From Thermoprotei archaeon (GTDB taxonomy: Archaea > Thermoproteota > Thermoprotei > QMSL01 > B3-G16), in assembly GCA_021162845.1 (NCBI GenBank), contig JAGGXX010000027.1:1-64000 (forward strand): a stretch of 64,000 nt of DNA, in the 5' to 3' direction. A program made the translations under genes and the position numbers. This document shows positions 21,373 through 29,633 of this stretch, piece by piece (positions within the stretch are counted from its first letter, which is position 1; the number at the start of each line of letters is the position of its first letter). The notes beneath the pieces are model-generated. The model had not been told where the DNA came from. It did no database searches and worked only from the letters and a program-made list of their open reading frames with translations.

Positions 21373-22638
21373 TTATTTCATAAGCTCTTTAAGCATATCT
21401 CTAGCTTTTGACATCAGTATGTCCCCCGCTTCCGGCGCCACTATTGCCATAGTCGGTTCGTATCCTCCTTCCTCGTATGCTCTAGGAGTTGGTACATAGT
21501 AGATGGTGTCATTGGCTAGTTCGCTTATAAATAACATGTTGACACCTATCTCGCTCGCATATCTCTTAAGCTGAAGCTGATACTCAACGAAGATTTCTCC
21601 GGGTAAGCCTATTAGGGCTACGTCGCCTATCCTAAATGCCTGAACCTCGGTGGCTATATTCTTAGCACCACCCCTGATCTCGTTTATATGATCTCTTAGC
21701 GGATGAGGCTTCATCCATGTTTTAATCATCTCAGGGATATCATCCCTTACGGGTAACTTGATGGTGTCAAGTGCCGAGCGGATCCTCACGTCAGACGTGA
21801 ATTTAGTTATGGTCGTTATCGCCTTTAACGCCGATGCTCCTATCATTAAGCCTATACGCCTTGTCTCCTCTAATCTCGGCTTTAACTCCCTCGGGAAAGT
21901 CCTCTTGGGAGGGATCTTCTCGTCTGGTCTATCCCATATCCATCGTGGGTTTATGTTACCACAACATCCATTAATGAAGATGGCAGGCCCCTTTAAAACG
22001 TCCTCTAGGAGGCCTATCACGTAATTAGGATAGTCCTTGGAGATCCTTAATTCATCCGGGCCCAGCGTAACGGGATGACAGGCATAGTTCACTAAGGTGC
22101 ACATGTTCCTCCCTTCATGGTCCTTGACGAACATCACTGTGACTTCGGGGTCTAAGGGGCCCTCAGGCCAAGAGTACAGGAAGTATGGACCGTATGGACT
22201 CTTAGGGTTCCTACGGTTAGCTCCAGCGAGACAATGGCTCTTGGCGAAGCCTATATAGGCGTCCTTCATATTGCTGATAGCAGAATACACAGTACCGGCT
22301 ATCTGCTTTTTCAGGACCTCTAAATACGCATCGCTCACTTGAGTCAAATCAGGCCCGTAATGGGTATGGATACAAGAGATCATCACTTCCCTTTCGTGAA
22401 GTCCCATCCTCTCCTCTATTGACTTCTTAACATCTTTCACGAAGCTCCTGCTCAGCCATAGGAGGTCACAGACTATTATGGCTATAGTTTTCTCTCCACT
22501 ATCGAGGACTAAGGTCCTAACATATAGGTCATCTAATATGCCCACGGAAGGTTGTACCCTATGAGCATATCCCGATAACCTCGTCCCTATGGGAGGTGTT
22601 ATCACGGCCTTAGCTACTCCTGCCTTAAGCTGATTCAT
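21373..22638 (-). CDS. Neutral/alkaline ceramidase-domain-like protein (paralogue 1)
   Basis: The 421-residue protein matches the N-terminal domain family of neutral ceramidases: AVITPPIGTRLSGYA at the start, ISCIHTHYGPDL, NYACHPVTLGPDE and FINGCCGNINPRW, which supply the metal-binding His and the active-site loop, and GLPGEIFVEYQLQLK near the C-terminus. The C-terminal Ig-like ceramidase domain and a signal peptide are missing, so it is cytoplasmic and about half the size of true ceramidases. Archaea lack ceramides; an amide-bond hydrolase acting on another substrate is the likely role. A paralogue lies at 53759-55066. A TATA-like GCTAAAATATG is present about 25 bases before the start. Confidence 0.75.
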   Translation of the reverse strand: MNQLKAGVAKAVITPPIGTRLSGYAHRVQPSVGILDDLYVRTLVLDSGEKTIAIIVCDLLWLSRSFVKDVKKSIEERMGLHEREVMISCIHTHYGPDLTQVSDAYLEVLKKQIAGTVYSAISNMKDAYIGFAKSHCLAGANRRNPKSPYGPYFLYSWPEGPLDPEVTVMFVKDHEGRNMCTLVNYACHPVTLGPDELRISKDYPNYVIGLLEDVLKGPAIFINGCCGNINPRWIWDRPDEKIPPKRTFPRELKPRLEETRRIGLMIGASALKAITTITKFTSDVRIRSALDTIKLPVRDDIPEMIKTWMKPHPLRDHINEIRGGAKNIATEVQAFRIGDVALIGLPGEIFVEYQLQLKRYASEIGVNMLFISELANDTIYYVPTPRAYEEGGYEPTMAIVAPEAGDILMSKARDMLKELMK

Positions 22639-22778
22639 AGATCCTACTATGGACTATGGCATATTTTAGCGCATGGATATTGAATGCTACAGCCTGGAAC
22701 CATGAATAAGGGTTGGTAACTGTTTCCTGTTTGTAAGTCTTTTAAGGTCTCTGTAGGTTCTAGTATGCCTCTTTAGGG

Positions 22779-23060
22779 TTGGAAAGTTTATCTAAATCCG
22801 TAAGAAAACTCCCTGCTTTAGCGGGGGGATGGATTGCGGTTAAGCTTAAATACACGTTTACCGTCTTTAAACATGGCATGTTGCCGATGACGAGGCGGAG
22901 CAGTATCCGCCCTGAGAACGGGGAGGGCATAGCCCGCTCCTTAACGAGAGGAGTGGGATGGGGCTGTCGTGAGCCAGCCCTTAACTCCCGTATGAAGCCG
23001 TCCGCCGTAAAGGCGGGTGGAACGGGGGAAGCTCCGTCCCTTAGGGCGGGGTAGCTCACC
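22779..23060 (+). mobile_element. Decayed IS200/IS605 (IS1341/TnpB-type) element, internally deleted
   Basis: A left-end hairpin CCCTGC-TTTA-GCGGGG (22811-22826) and a right end GGAAGCTCCGTCCC-TTA-GGGCGGGGTAGCTCAC (hairpin 23034-23049) have the form of IS605-group termini. The plus-strand frame ending RMKPSAVKAGG...EAPSLRAG resembles the tail of archaeal TnpB proteins, but no RuvC core is present, and there is no TnpA. The element is therefore a MITE-like remnant of about 250 bp. The flanks of the 22639-23187 gap carry no other gene. Confidence 0.6.
22875..23060 (+). ncRNA. Orphan omega/reRNA-like structured RNA of the IS605 remnant
   Basis: A TATA-like CTTAAATAC (about 22845-22853) precedes a GC-rich, hairpin-dense stretch. 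GGCGGA-6-TCCGCC (22894-22911) sits between ATGACGA and CTGA, box C- and box D-like sequences closed by CCG/CGG, a kink-turn-like arrangement. GGGC-ATA-GCCC, CCGCC-GTAAA-GGCGG (23002-23017) and the right-end hairpin follow. In complete TnpB elements the guide RNA spans the tnpB end and right end, with the guide read from flanking DNA, here starting CATTAACTCGC. Expression and partner are unknown. Confidence 0.45.
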
Positions 23061-23187
23061 CATTAACTCGCTAAGGGTAGATCATCAGCCCTTACAAGCG
23101 CGATCATCGGCTTACCTCAGCTAGCCTGGAGTCATCATTTATGGATCTTTATGATTATAGTCGTAGAAAAACTATATAAAGTGAGGG

Positions 23188-24243
23188 CTAGGGCTTGACT
23201 ATTACCTTGATAGGATTGCCTATCTTCTCCATCACGACTTTGAAGGCTTCGTGTATTCTATCGAGCGGAAACGTATGCGTTATGAGGGGCTTAAGCTGTA
23301 CCTTGCCAGCCGCGGCAAGTCTTATCGCTGGTTCGTACGCGTTGGCATACCGGAAAACGCCCCTTATGTCTAATTCCTTATCTATCAGGAGCGCTGGCCT
23401 GAGTGGGATTTCCTCGGCCTCGAATATCCCTATCTGTACGATAACTCCTCCAGGCCTCACAACCCTTAGTGCATCCTCGAAGGCCTTCGTAGCTCCTGAA
23501 ACCTCGAACACGACGTCCGCGCCTCGACCATCTGTTAAGCTTGATATCTTCTTGCTTACGTCTTCCTTAGCCGCGTTCACTACATGATCAGCTCCTAGTT
23601 TCTCAGCTACCTCCAATCGATAGTCGAGTATATCCACCGCTATAGCCGTTGCAGCACCGCTGGCCTTCGCGGCCTGCATAGTCAGCAAGCCTACCGGCCC
23701 GCAGCCGAAAACCGCTATTACGGAGCCATCCTCTAGGTTGCAACGTCTGACCCCCTGCATACCGACTGCAAGCGGCTCTATGAGCGCACCCTCCTCATAG
23801 CTTAAATTAGGAGGTAATTTATATACGAAGGCCGCATCCGCTGGGGCATATTCCCTGAAAGCACCATGGATGGGAGGAGCTCCGTAGAACTTCACATTCG
23901 GACATAAGTTGTACTTGCCTATCTTACAGAAGTAGCAGCGACCGCATGGAAATCCGGGCTCTATAGCTACCCTATCGCCCTTCTTTACGTTAGTCACGTT
24001 CTCCCCGACCTCCACTATTTCCCCAGCGCTTTCATGCCCTAATACTAAGGGCTCCTTAACCACGAATGTGCCACACCTACCGGTCTTATAGAAGTGTATG
24101 TCAGAACCACATATACCTACCGCCTGGATCTTCACCAGAACCTCGTTGGGGCCTATTTCGGGTATTTCCATCTCCTCAAGCCTCATATCGAAGGGCTTGT
24201 AGAGTATAGCGGCCTTCATACGGCCTTTCATGGATCCCACCAT
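23188..24243 (-). CDS. Zinc-dependent medium-chain polyol/alcohol dehydrogenase
   Basis: The 351-residue MDR enzyme has both zinc sites: catalytic ICGSDIH (Cys) with LGHESAG (His-Glu), and the structural four-Cys lobe PCGRCYFCKIGKYNLC. The Rossmann motif is IAVFGCGPVGLLTM, with ASP in VDILDYRLEVAEKLGA suggesting NAD preference. Closest relatives by pattern are sorbitol/xylitol dehydrogenases and L-threonine 3-dehydrogenases, so oxidation of a polyol or sugar is likely. The start may be ATG at 24243 or the internal ATG of MKGRMKAAIL. It is divergent from the creatininase gene, sharing a 78-base promoter region. Confidence 0.85.
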   Translation of the reverse strand: MVGSMKGRMKAAILYKPFDMRLEEMEIPEIGPNEVLVKIQAVGICGSDIHFYKTGRCGTFVVKEPLVLGHESAGEIVEVGENVTNVKKGDRVAIEPGFPCGRCYFCKIGKYNLCPNVKFYGAPPIHGAFREYAPADAAFVYKLPPNLSYEEGALIEPLAVGMQGVRRCNLEDGSVIAVFGCGPVGLLTMQAAKASGAATAIAVDILDYRLEVAEKLGADHVVNAAKEDVSKKISSLTDGRGADVVFEVSGATKAFEDALRVVRPGGVIVQIGIFEAEEIPLRPALLIDKELDIRGVFRYANAYEPAIRLAAAGKVQLKPLITHTFPLDRIHEAFKVVMEKIGNPIKVIVKP

Positions 24244-24321
24244 TAATTATTTTTGAAGGACTAAGTAAATAAGCATGGACGTTACGATAGCACACCTTTA
24301 AAGCGATCGGACTTCATATTA

Positions 24322-25011
24322 GTGGGGGTGTCTGGATTGGTGAAGATGGAGTTCATGGTCCCACGTGAGGTTAGAGCAGAATTGGATAGAAGCCCGATAG
24401 CTTATGTACCGTGGGGCGCCATGGAATGGCATGGAGAACATTTACCCCTAGGTCAAGACGCGCTTAAGGCTGAGAGGATCTGCGTTCTGACGGCTAAACG
24501 CACAGGCGGTATCGTCCTTCCTCCGATTTATATAGGCCATCAGACCATGCAACTATACGGCATGCCCTTCACCCTTGAGTTCAGTCGTGATTTAGTAAAA
24601 GAATTAGCCGTTGAGCTACTACGTCAGCTAGAGCTCATGGGGTTTAAGGTCATAGTGATACTCTGCGGTCACTATGGGCGAGAGCACTTAAATACGATAA
24701 AAGAAGCAGTTGAGGAGTACGTGAAGGGCGGTGGTAAAGCTAAGGTTCTGGCTGAGCCTGAATATGTATTCGCGGAGGATATGGGATATCATGGCGATCA
24801 CGCAGCCAAGTGGGAGACATCTATCTTCTGGTACTTCTACCCCGAGTACACTCATATGGAGCTATTACCTAAGGACCTTAGCGTTAAGCCTAAGGGAGTA
24901 GTCGGCGAGGATCCTAGGGCTCATGCCTCAAGGGAGCTTGGGGAGAAGGTCGTAGAGCTGATAGTTAATAAGCTAGCCGATAAAGTCCTCGCCATGCTAA
25001 GGGAGGGATAG
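24322..25011 (+). CDS. Creatininase-family amidohydrolase
   Basis: The 229-residue protein fits the creatinine amidohydrolase family: YVPWGAMEWHGEHLPLGQDALKAE carries the Glu-His-Asp metal ligands near residues 40-55; ILCGHYGREH and a late DMGYHGDHAAKWETS supply the remaining His and Glu. The family includes creatininase, F420/riboflavin-pathway amide hydrolase ArfB and mycofactocin MftE, all metal-dependent cyclic-amide hydrolases or formamidases. It is followed after 43 bases by the TIGR00300 protein in the same direction, probably as an operon. Several in-frame starts exist (GTG 24322 to ATG MEFMVPRE). Confidence 0.82.
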   Translation: MGVSGLVKMEFMVPREVRAELDRSPIAYVPWGAMEWHGEHLPLGQDALKAERICVLTAKRTGGIVLPPIYIGHQTMQLYGMPFTLEFSRDLVKELAVELLRQLELMGFKVIVILCGHYGREHLNTIKEAVEEYVKGGGKAKVLAEPEYVFAEDMGYHGDHAAKWETSIFWYFYPEYTHMELLPKDLSVKPKGVVGEDPRAHASRELGEKVVELIVNKLADKVLAMLREG

Positions 25012-25054
25012 GTTAATCTAGATTAAGGGCTTAGCACCTTATAAGGTCATCACC

Positions 25055-26026
25055 ATGAAGGACGCTAAGTTAGCTATGGTCCGAGAAGATGGTATTCTCC
25101 CAAGCGATTTCTTCGTCACTAGCAATCGTCGGACTTGGGTAATGGTAAAGGGAAAGAAGATAGAGGTCGAGGATATCAGAATGGATTGCGCTATAGTCGT
25201 AGATCCAGAGAAGATGAGGGCTACCTGCCTAGAACCACGTAAGATTAAGAAAGGCATGTACGTTGTAGTCGGAAACGAGGGCATTATAGAGGAGGGAGAA
25301 ATGGAGTTCATGTTAAGTGCCGTCTCTTCTGAAAGGCCTGCCGTTCACATCATAAATGAGGTTATTAGGACCCTCTTGGAGGTCAAAAGGAGAGGAGGCA
25401 GAATCTTCGTTGTAGCTGGTCCTGCCGTGATCCATGCTGGCGGTAGGGAGGCTTTAGCTCAGCTCATAAGATGGGGTTACGTGGACGTCTTGATAGCGGG
25501 AAATGGCCTCGCGGTACATGATATGGAGGCCTCCATTTACGGTACGTCCCTCGGCGTATCGCTGAGGGATGGGCGCCATATTCACCATGCACATCATATC
25601 TGGACCATAAACAGGGTGAATGCGTGTGGCTCGATTAAGGATGCTGTAAATCGTGGGTTAGTGAAAGACGGCATCATGTATGAGTGCGTTAAGAATGATG
25701 TAAAGTACATACTCGTAGGTTCCATAAGGGATGATGGCCCCCTAAAGGATACAATAACCGATATGATAAAGGCTCAGGATATGATAAGGGAGGAAATAAA
25801 GAAAGGCGTGGACTTAGTACTGGCCTTGGCTACCATGCTCCTCACCATAGGGGTATGCAATATGTTACCCTACGAAGTTAAGGTTATCGTAGTTGACATT
25901 AATCCAGCAGTCATCAGCAAAGTTTACGACAGAGGATCTCAACAGGTCGTCGGGGTTGTAACAGATGTGGGATTGTTCCTGAGAGAACTAATTAGAGCTA
26001 TGGAACGTAAGATGAGCTCGTACTAG
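25055..26026 (+). CDS. TIGR00300-family (archaeal ornithine cyclodeaminase/LOR-SDH) protein lacking the N-terminal domain
   Basis: The 323-residue protein matches the main part of the TIGR00300 family (LOR/SDH conserved domain; one Methanococcus member is an NAD-dependent ornithine cyclodeaminase): REDGILPSDFFVTSNRRTWV, IRMDCAIVVDPEKMRATC, FVVAGPAVIHAGG, HIHHAHHIWTINRVNACGSI and VGSIRDDGPLKDT. Family members are about 400 residues with an N-terminal region of about 90 residues that is absent here, and the upstream gap (43 bases) has no room for it. It would convert ornithine to proline or act on a related substrate. The stop region overlaps the convergent DUF763 gene by 29 bases. Confidence 0.75.
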   Translation: MKDAKLAMVREDGILPSDFFVTSNRRTWVMVKGKKIEVEDIRMDCAIVVDPEKMRATCLEPRKIKKGMYVVVGNEGIIEEGEMEFMLSAVSSERPAVHIINEVIRTLLEVKRRGGRIFVVAGPAVIHAGGREALAQLIRWGYVDVLIAGNGLAVHDMEASIYGTSLGVSLRDGRHIHHAHHIWTINRVNACGSIKDAVNRGLVKDGIMYECVKNDVKYILVGSIRDDGPLKDTITDMIKAQDMIREEIKKGVDLVLALATMLLTIGVCNMLPYEVKVIVVDINPAVISKVYDRGSQQVVGVVTDVGLFLRELIRAMERKMSSY

Positions 26027-27173
26027 ATATGGATTTTATGTAGTATACGCCCTTTATTTTACCCACTAGCCCCCTTAATCGTCTTATCATAGCAACTTTC
26101 TCCTTGTGTCCTGCTCTAGCCTCCTCTACTGCTCTCCTGAGAATACCTATTACCTCATCCATTAGATACCTGTTAACAGGATAGGGCACGCCATCTTTAC
26201 CTCCAAATGCGTAACCAAACCTGAGAGGATCCCGCCACTCTAACTCCTCACCGTACACTAGATCGCTGATTAAAGCGAGCGCCCTTATAGCCGATGGACC
26301 GATACCGCGTATTAACAATAGCTCCTCCATAGTTCTAGGCTTGACCTCATAGGCTCTTTCAAGGGCTCTCCAATTGACCTTCCCAGGATCCAGCCTTAAC
26401 TTTAACATATGACTAGGAGACGGAGGATGATCCCTAAGTCCCATCCATGAAGTGAGGCTGGAATTCTTCTTTATAGCCCTGTAAGCCATGTATAGGTCCC
26501 TTTTGAGCTTTGATGGTGGTTCATTAGCTAGGTCCACTAGCGTCCTATGAGCCCTGGAGCTCTTCCTGCTAGTCAAGTCTAAAGTCAAATCATGCACCTT
26601 AAGGCCTGCTATCCCCGAGTGAGGCTCTACCACTAAGCTTTTAGCGCTATCCAGCCAATGATAGCGTCTGGCGAGCCTAGTATCCTCATTCATGCCCTGT
26701 TGAACTATAGCCCAAGCACCGTCGCGCGTGGCAAAGAGGACATGATGATATAAGGAATATCCGTCCTGAAGCATACAGGTATCCACCTTAGCCACAATCC
26801 TGCTTATATTTCGTAATCGGTTCAGTAAGCTGGAGGATAGGCCTATCCTTTCAGCCTCCTCTTGGAGTATTGCTGGGGTCCTCATTGCCATCAGGCCTTT
26901 ACCTCCTGCCACTGCTATATCTAGGTTCGCTTTCCTAACGGCAGATCTTACGACTGCCGTCACGACAGTGGTCGTACCGCTACTATCCCAATCGAAGCCT
27001 ATGAGCGTCGCGAAGGCCTGAAACCAGAGGGGATCTCCTAATCGTCTCAATATCTCATGTCTTCCATACTCATCGGAGATTATGGAAAGGATCTCAGAGG
27101 ATAATGCTACCATCCTGCGGAATAACCAAGGGGGTACAGAGCCACTATGAAGGGGTAGTTCAATGAATGACAT
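25998..27173 (-). CDS. DUF763 protein
   Basis: The protein matches DUF763, a conserved archaeal/bacterial family of unknown function sometimes discussed alongside DNA repair: FIELPLHSGSVPPWLFRRMVALS at the start, DWDSSGTTTVVTAVVRSAV, a long helical domain with YSLYHHVLFATRDGAWAIVQQGMN, and ELLLIRGIGPSAIRALALISD, a helix-hairpin-helix-like segment near residue 300. I start it at the ATG for MSFIELPL (27173), because the family begins there and the longer track frame would run into the divergent GTPase gene. This gives 391 residues and leaves a 71-base divergent promoter with TTTAAGTATAA. Confidence 0.82.
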   Translation of the reverse strand: MSFIELPLHSGSVPPWLFRRMVALSSEILSIISDEYGRHEILRRLGDPLWFQAFATLIGFDWDSSGTTTVVTAVVRSAVRKANLDIAVAGGKGLMAMRTPAILQEEAERIGLSSSLLNRLRNISRIVAKVDTCMLQDGYSLYHHVLFATRDGAWAIVQQGMNEDTRLARRYHWLDSAKSLVVEPHSGIAGLKVHDLTLDLTSRKSSRAHRTLVDLANEPPSKLKRDLYMAYRAIKKNSSLTSWMGLRDHPPSPSHMLKLRLDPGKVNWRALERAYEVKPRTMEELLLIRGIGPSAIRALALISDLVYGEELEWRDPLRFGYAFGGKDGVPYPVNRYLMDEVIGILRRAVEEARAGHKEKVAMIRRLRGLVGKIKGVYYIKSISSTSSSYVP

Positions 27174-27244
27174 AGAGGACGTGTGAGACGATGGTAAGCG
27201 TGAATTTAAGTATAACGCTCGAAATGTAGAGAGAGGGAGGGCGA

Positions 27245-28357
27245 GTGAGGAGGGAGGAGCCTTTACTAGCATTCGTAGGACCCATGTCCTCAGGTAAATC
27301 ATCCCTCATAGGGAGGCTTCTGTTGAGGAACAATGTGATTAGTTCATATGCCCTCGCGGATGCGAAAAAGGACGCACTAGCGTTAGGTGACGAGGACAGA
27401 GTCTTCGCATTATTGGTAGATGAAGGGCTCAGAGAGCGAATGGACGGACATACCTATACCATGAGGTTTGTGGGTAAGTTAAGGTTAGGTGATACTAATT
27501 TGAGGCTGATAGATACGCCAGGCGATCTTAGGTACTTAAGGGAGATCCTATCAGGGATATGCGTTTCAGACGTCCTGGCTCTAGTGATAGGTAAGGGAAA
27601 GGCTAAGGAGGGACTGATCAGGTTTTACTTAGATATAGCACGACTTCATGAGGAGGAGTGCATAGTTATCTTAAATGACGTTCATGCTAACGAGATAGAA
27701 GAGGCTGTACTGAAGTCCCTTAAATCAGAATACGATGACGTGATACTCACCGTATGCGAGGTATCGGCCATAGAGGGAAGGGGGTTAAGAGGCTTAGAGG
27801 AGGCTCTTAGCGACATAAGGCCTAAGCGTAGAGAGAGTAAGGAACTTAGGATGCCTGTGCTTAAGATAGCAGGCGATAGCGGGGTGCTCGTAGGCGTGAT
27901 AACACATGGCCGACTTTCCGTAGATGAGGAAGTGCTAATATCGCCTACTTACAAGGTGGGTACCGTGTGCTCAATAGAGCGAGGAGGCGAGAGCTTAAGC
28001 AATGCCCTAGCAGGTGACGACGTGGGTATTCTCCTGAAGGGGATCGGCAGACAATATGTGAAGCCGGGTAACATAGTGGGTTCCTTAAAAGGTCCTCCTC
28101 CCCGAGCGCTCAGTGTGAGACTCCGGGTAATGAGAGGTATCGAAAACTTAATGATGGGTAAAAGGCTGATGGCATTCTCCCATGCTACACGTGTGGGATG
28201 CAGGATTAGCGAGATAAGAGGCGATGAAGTGACAGTGATTTTCGATGAACCCATAGCCATTGAGAGCTATGATGATTACAAGGAGCTAGGGATTCTGGTA
28301 TTGATGAGTGCTACGGCGATCTCAGCTTACGGCGTATGTGAAGAGGTAGTGACATGA
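27245..28357 (+). CDS. Divergent EF-1A/SelB-like translational GTPase
   Basis: The 370-residue protein has the EF-Tu-like order of a G domain and two beta-barrel domains. G1 is FVGPMSSGKSSLIG (canonical GHVDHGKST), G3 is LIDTPGD (canonical DTPGH, so the catalytic His is lost), G4 is VILNDVH instead of NKxD, and G5 is VSAIEG. Domain 2 shows GVLVGVITHGRLSVDEEVLI. The altered G4 and missing His suggest weak or altered GTP hydrolysis. Archaeal genomes carry such extra EF-1A paralogues of unknown role. The GTG start 27245 is opposite the DUF763 gene. A link to SelB is possible but no selenocysteine gene is seen. Confidence 0.7.
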   Translation: MRREEPLLAFVGPMSSGKSSLIGRLLLRNNVISSYALADAKKDALALGDEDRVFALLVDEGLRERMDGHTYTMRFVGKLRLGDTNLRLIDTPGDLRYLREILSGICVSDVLALVIGKGKAKEGLIRFYLDIARLHEEECIVILNDVHANEIEEAVLKSLKSEYDDVILTVCEVSAIEGRGLRGLEEALSDIRPKRRESKELRMPVLKIAGDSGVLVGVITHGRLSVDEEVLISPTYKVGTVCSIERGGESLSNALAGDDVGILLKGIGRQYVKPGNIVGSLKGPPPRALSVRLRVMRGIENLMMGKRLMAFSHATRVGCRISEIRGDEVTVIFDEPIAIESYDDYKELGILVLMSATAISAYGVCEEVVT

Positions 28358-28362
28358 TGTTA

Positions 28363-28382
28363 AAAATGATAAATATCATTTT
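28363..28382. promoter_or_regulatory. 20-bp near-perfect palindrome before the sugar isomerase gene
   Basis: AAAATGATA-AA-TATCATTTT, nine-base arms around a two-base centre, begins six bases after the GTPase stop and ends 28 bases before the TTG start of the isomerase. It could be an operator covering that gene's promoter or a terminator-like hairpin of the GTPase gene; its AT-richness favours an operator. Confidence 0.4.
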
Positions 28383-28410
28383 ATCATGATCTAATAAATG
28401 GTGTGGCGTT

Positions 28411-29211
28411 TTGAGGAAGGCTGTGAACGTTTGGTGTTATCCAGCAGGCACACCCTATGAGGACATGGTTAAATGGACTAAGAATGCAGGCTATGAGGGA
28501 ATAGAACCCGTAGTTGATGAGGCTGATCTAAAGGAGAAGGATCTAAAGGGCAAGTGGACTAAGATAAAGGAGATAATAGATAGCCATGAATTGAAAGTAT
28601 CCAGCGTAGCTACGGGCCTATTCTGGAGGTATAATTTAGCCTCATCAGATGTCAAACAGATCGAGGAGGGACTTAAGGTCGTCAGGGTAATGTGCGAAGT
28701 AGCTTCGCTCCTCGAGGCCAAGACGATACTCGTTGTCCCGGGCGTCGCTATCCCGAATGTCCCTTATGAGAAGCTCATAGATAATATGGTGAGCTCTATA
28801 AAGAAGGCATCGAGTATAGGCAAGGAATATAACGTTATCATAGGCGTTGAAAACGTCTGGAATAGATTACTAGCGGGACCCCTAGAGTTCAAGTGGTTCC
28901 TGGAGAAGGTGAATGAAGATAATGTTAAAGCCTACTTCGATATAGGTAACACATTACCTCATAGTCTACCTGAACACTGGATACGCGTTCTAGGGAAGGA
29001 CATCGCCATGCTTCACGCTAAAGATTTCGATGTCCGAGATTTAAGGTTTAGGCCTATACTCGAGGGAAGCATCAACTGGAGCGAGGTCGCTAAGGCTATC
29101 AAAGAAGTCGGATACGAGGGCTTCTTAGCTATAGAGATATCCCCCTATGAAGGTCATCCCTACAAGATGGTCTTCGACGTGAAGTCAGCGCTCGATATGA
29201 TATTCAAATGA
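28411..29211 (+). CDS. Sugar phosphate isomerase/epimerase (ulaE/hyi-like TIM barrel)
   Basis: The 266-residue protein is a COG1082 TIM barrel: VNVWCYPAGTPYEDMVKWTKNAGYEGIEP, VVPGVAIPN, IIGVENVWNRLLAGP (metal Glu), YFDIGNTLP (Asp), MLHAKDFDV (His) and a final FLAIEISPYEG (Glu). This is the Mn-dependent ketose 3-epimerase or isomerase site. The pattern is nearest to L-ribulose-5-phosphate 3-epimerase and hydroxypyruvate isomerase types. The start is TTG, 53 bases after the GTPase stop. Substrate not identifiable; it is the second such protein in the window (see 2955-3782), with little obvious similarity between the two beyond the fold. Confidence 0.78.
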   Translation: MRKAVNVWCYPAGTPYEDMVKWTKNAGYEGIEPVVDEADLKEKDLKGKWTKIKEIIDSHELKVSSVATGLFWRYNLASSDVKQIEEGLKVVRVMCEVASLLEAKTILVVPGVAIPNVPYEKLIDNMVSSIKKASSIGKEYNVIIGVENVWNRLLAGPLEFKWFLEKVNEDNVKAYFDIGNTLPHSLPEHWIRVLGKDIAMLHAKDFDVRDLRFRPILEGSINWSEVAKAIKEVGYEGFLAIEISPYEGHPYKMVFDVKSALDMIFK

Positions 29212-29255
29212 GGTTCCATTACTAAACACTAGGTTAAATGTTAAAATTGTGATGA

Positions 29256-29633
29256 TTAAGCGCAATCCTCTGAATACCCTTTTTCGTTTACTTTACCTTC
29301 CTTAAGGACTTTGAGGATCTTCTCGATAAAGGATATGGCATTTCTATATACTTCTAATCCCTTCTCAGTGACTTGATAGTACTTAGTCCCAGACTCCTCA
29401 TGCGTAGTGAGGAGCCCTTCTCGTGTCATTCTATAGAGGACCGTGTATACGGTGACTGTAGCTGCCCTTAGCCCATAGCACTCCCTTAGCTTAACCTTAA
29501 CTTCATAGGCGTACATGGGCCTATCGATCAGTAAGTTAATAATGAAGAGCCATAGATTCTCCTTAGTAAGCTTCTCTACTAGCCGCCTGTACGCAGGGCT
29601 CTCTCTGATGCTGTCATCATTAAATGATGACAT
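29256..29633 (-). CDS. PadR-family transcriptional regulator
   Basis: The protein is a PadR winged helix: LWLFIINLLIDRPMYAYEVKVKL, TVTVYTVLYRMTREGLL and SGTKYYQVTEKGLEVY, then a C-terminal helix for dimerisation. I start it at the ATG for MSSFNDDS (29633) rather than 29654. On the minus strand TTATATC near 29665 predicts a transcript start around 29639, so the longer start would fall outside the transcript. A 21-bp palindrome overlaps this start. It is divergent from ino1 and may regulate both itself and ino1. Confidence 0.85.
   Translation of the reverse strand: MSSFNDDSIRESPAYRRLVEKLTKENLWLFIINLLIDRPMYAYEVKVKLRECYGLRAATVTVYTVLYRMTREGLLTTHEESGTKYYQVTEKGLEVYRNAISFIEKILKVLKEGKVNEKGYSEDCA

Noticed and set aside
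22760-23059. 91- and 99-residue ORFs on both strands over the IS605 remnant
   Set aside because: Both are open because of the GC-rich repeats; only the plus-strand tail resembles the end of TnpB, so they are treated as parts of the remnant, not genes.
27174-27302. N-terminal 43 residues of the DUF763 frame in the ORF track
   Set aside because: The family begins at MSFIELPL and the extension would overlap the divergent GTPase gene and its promoter.
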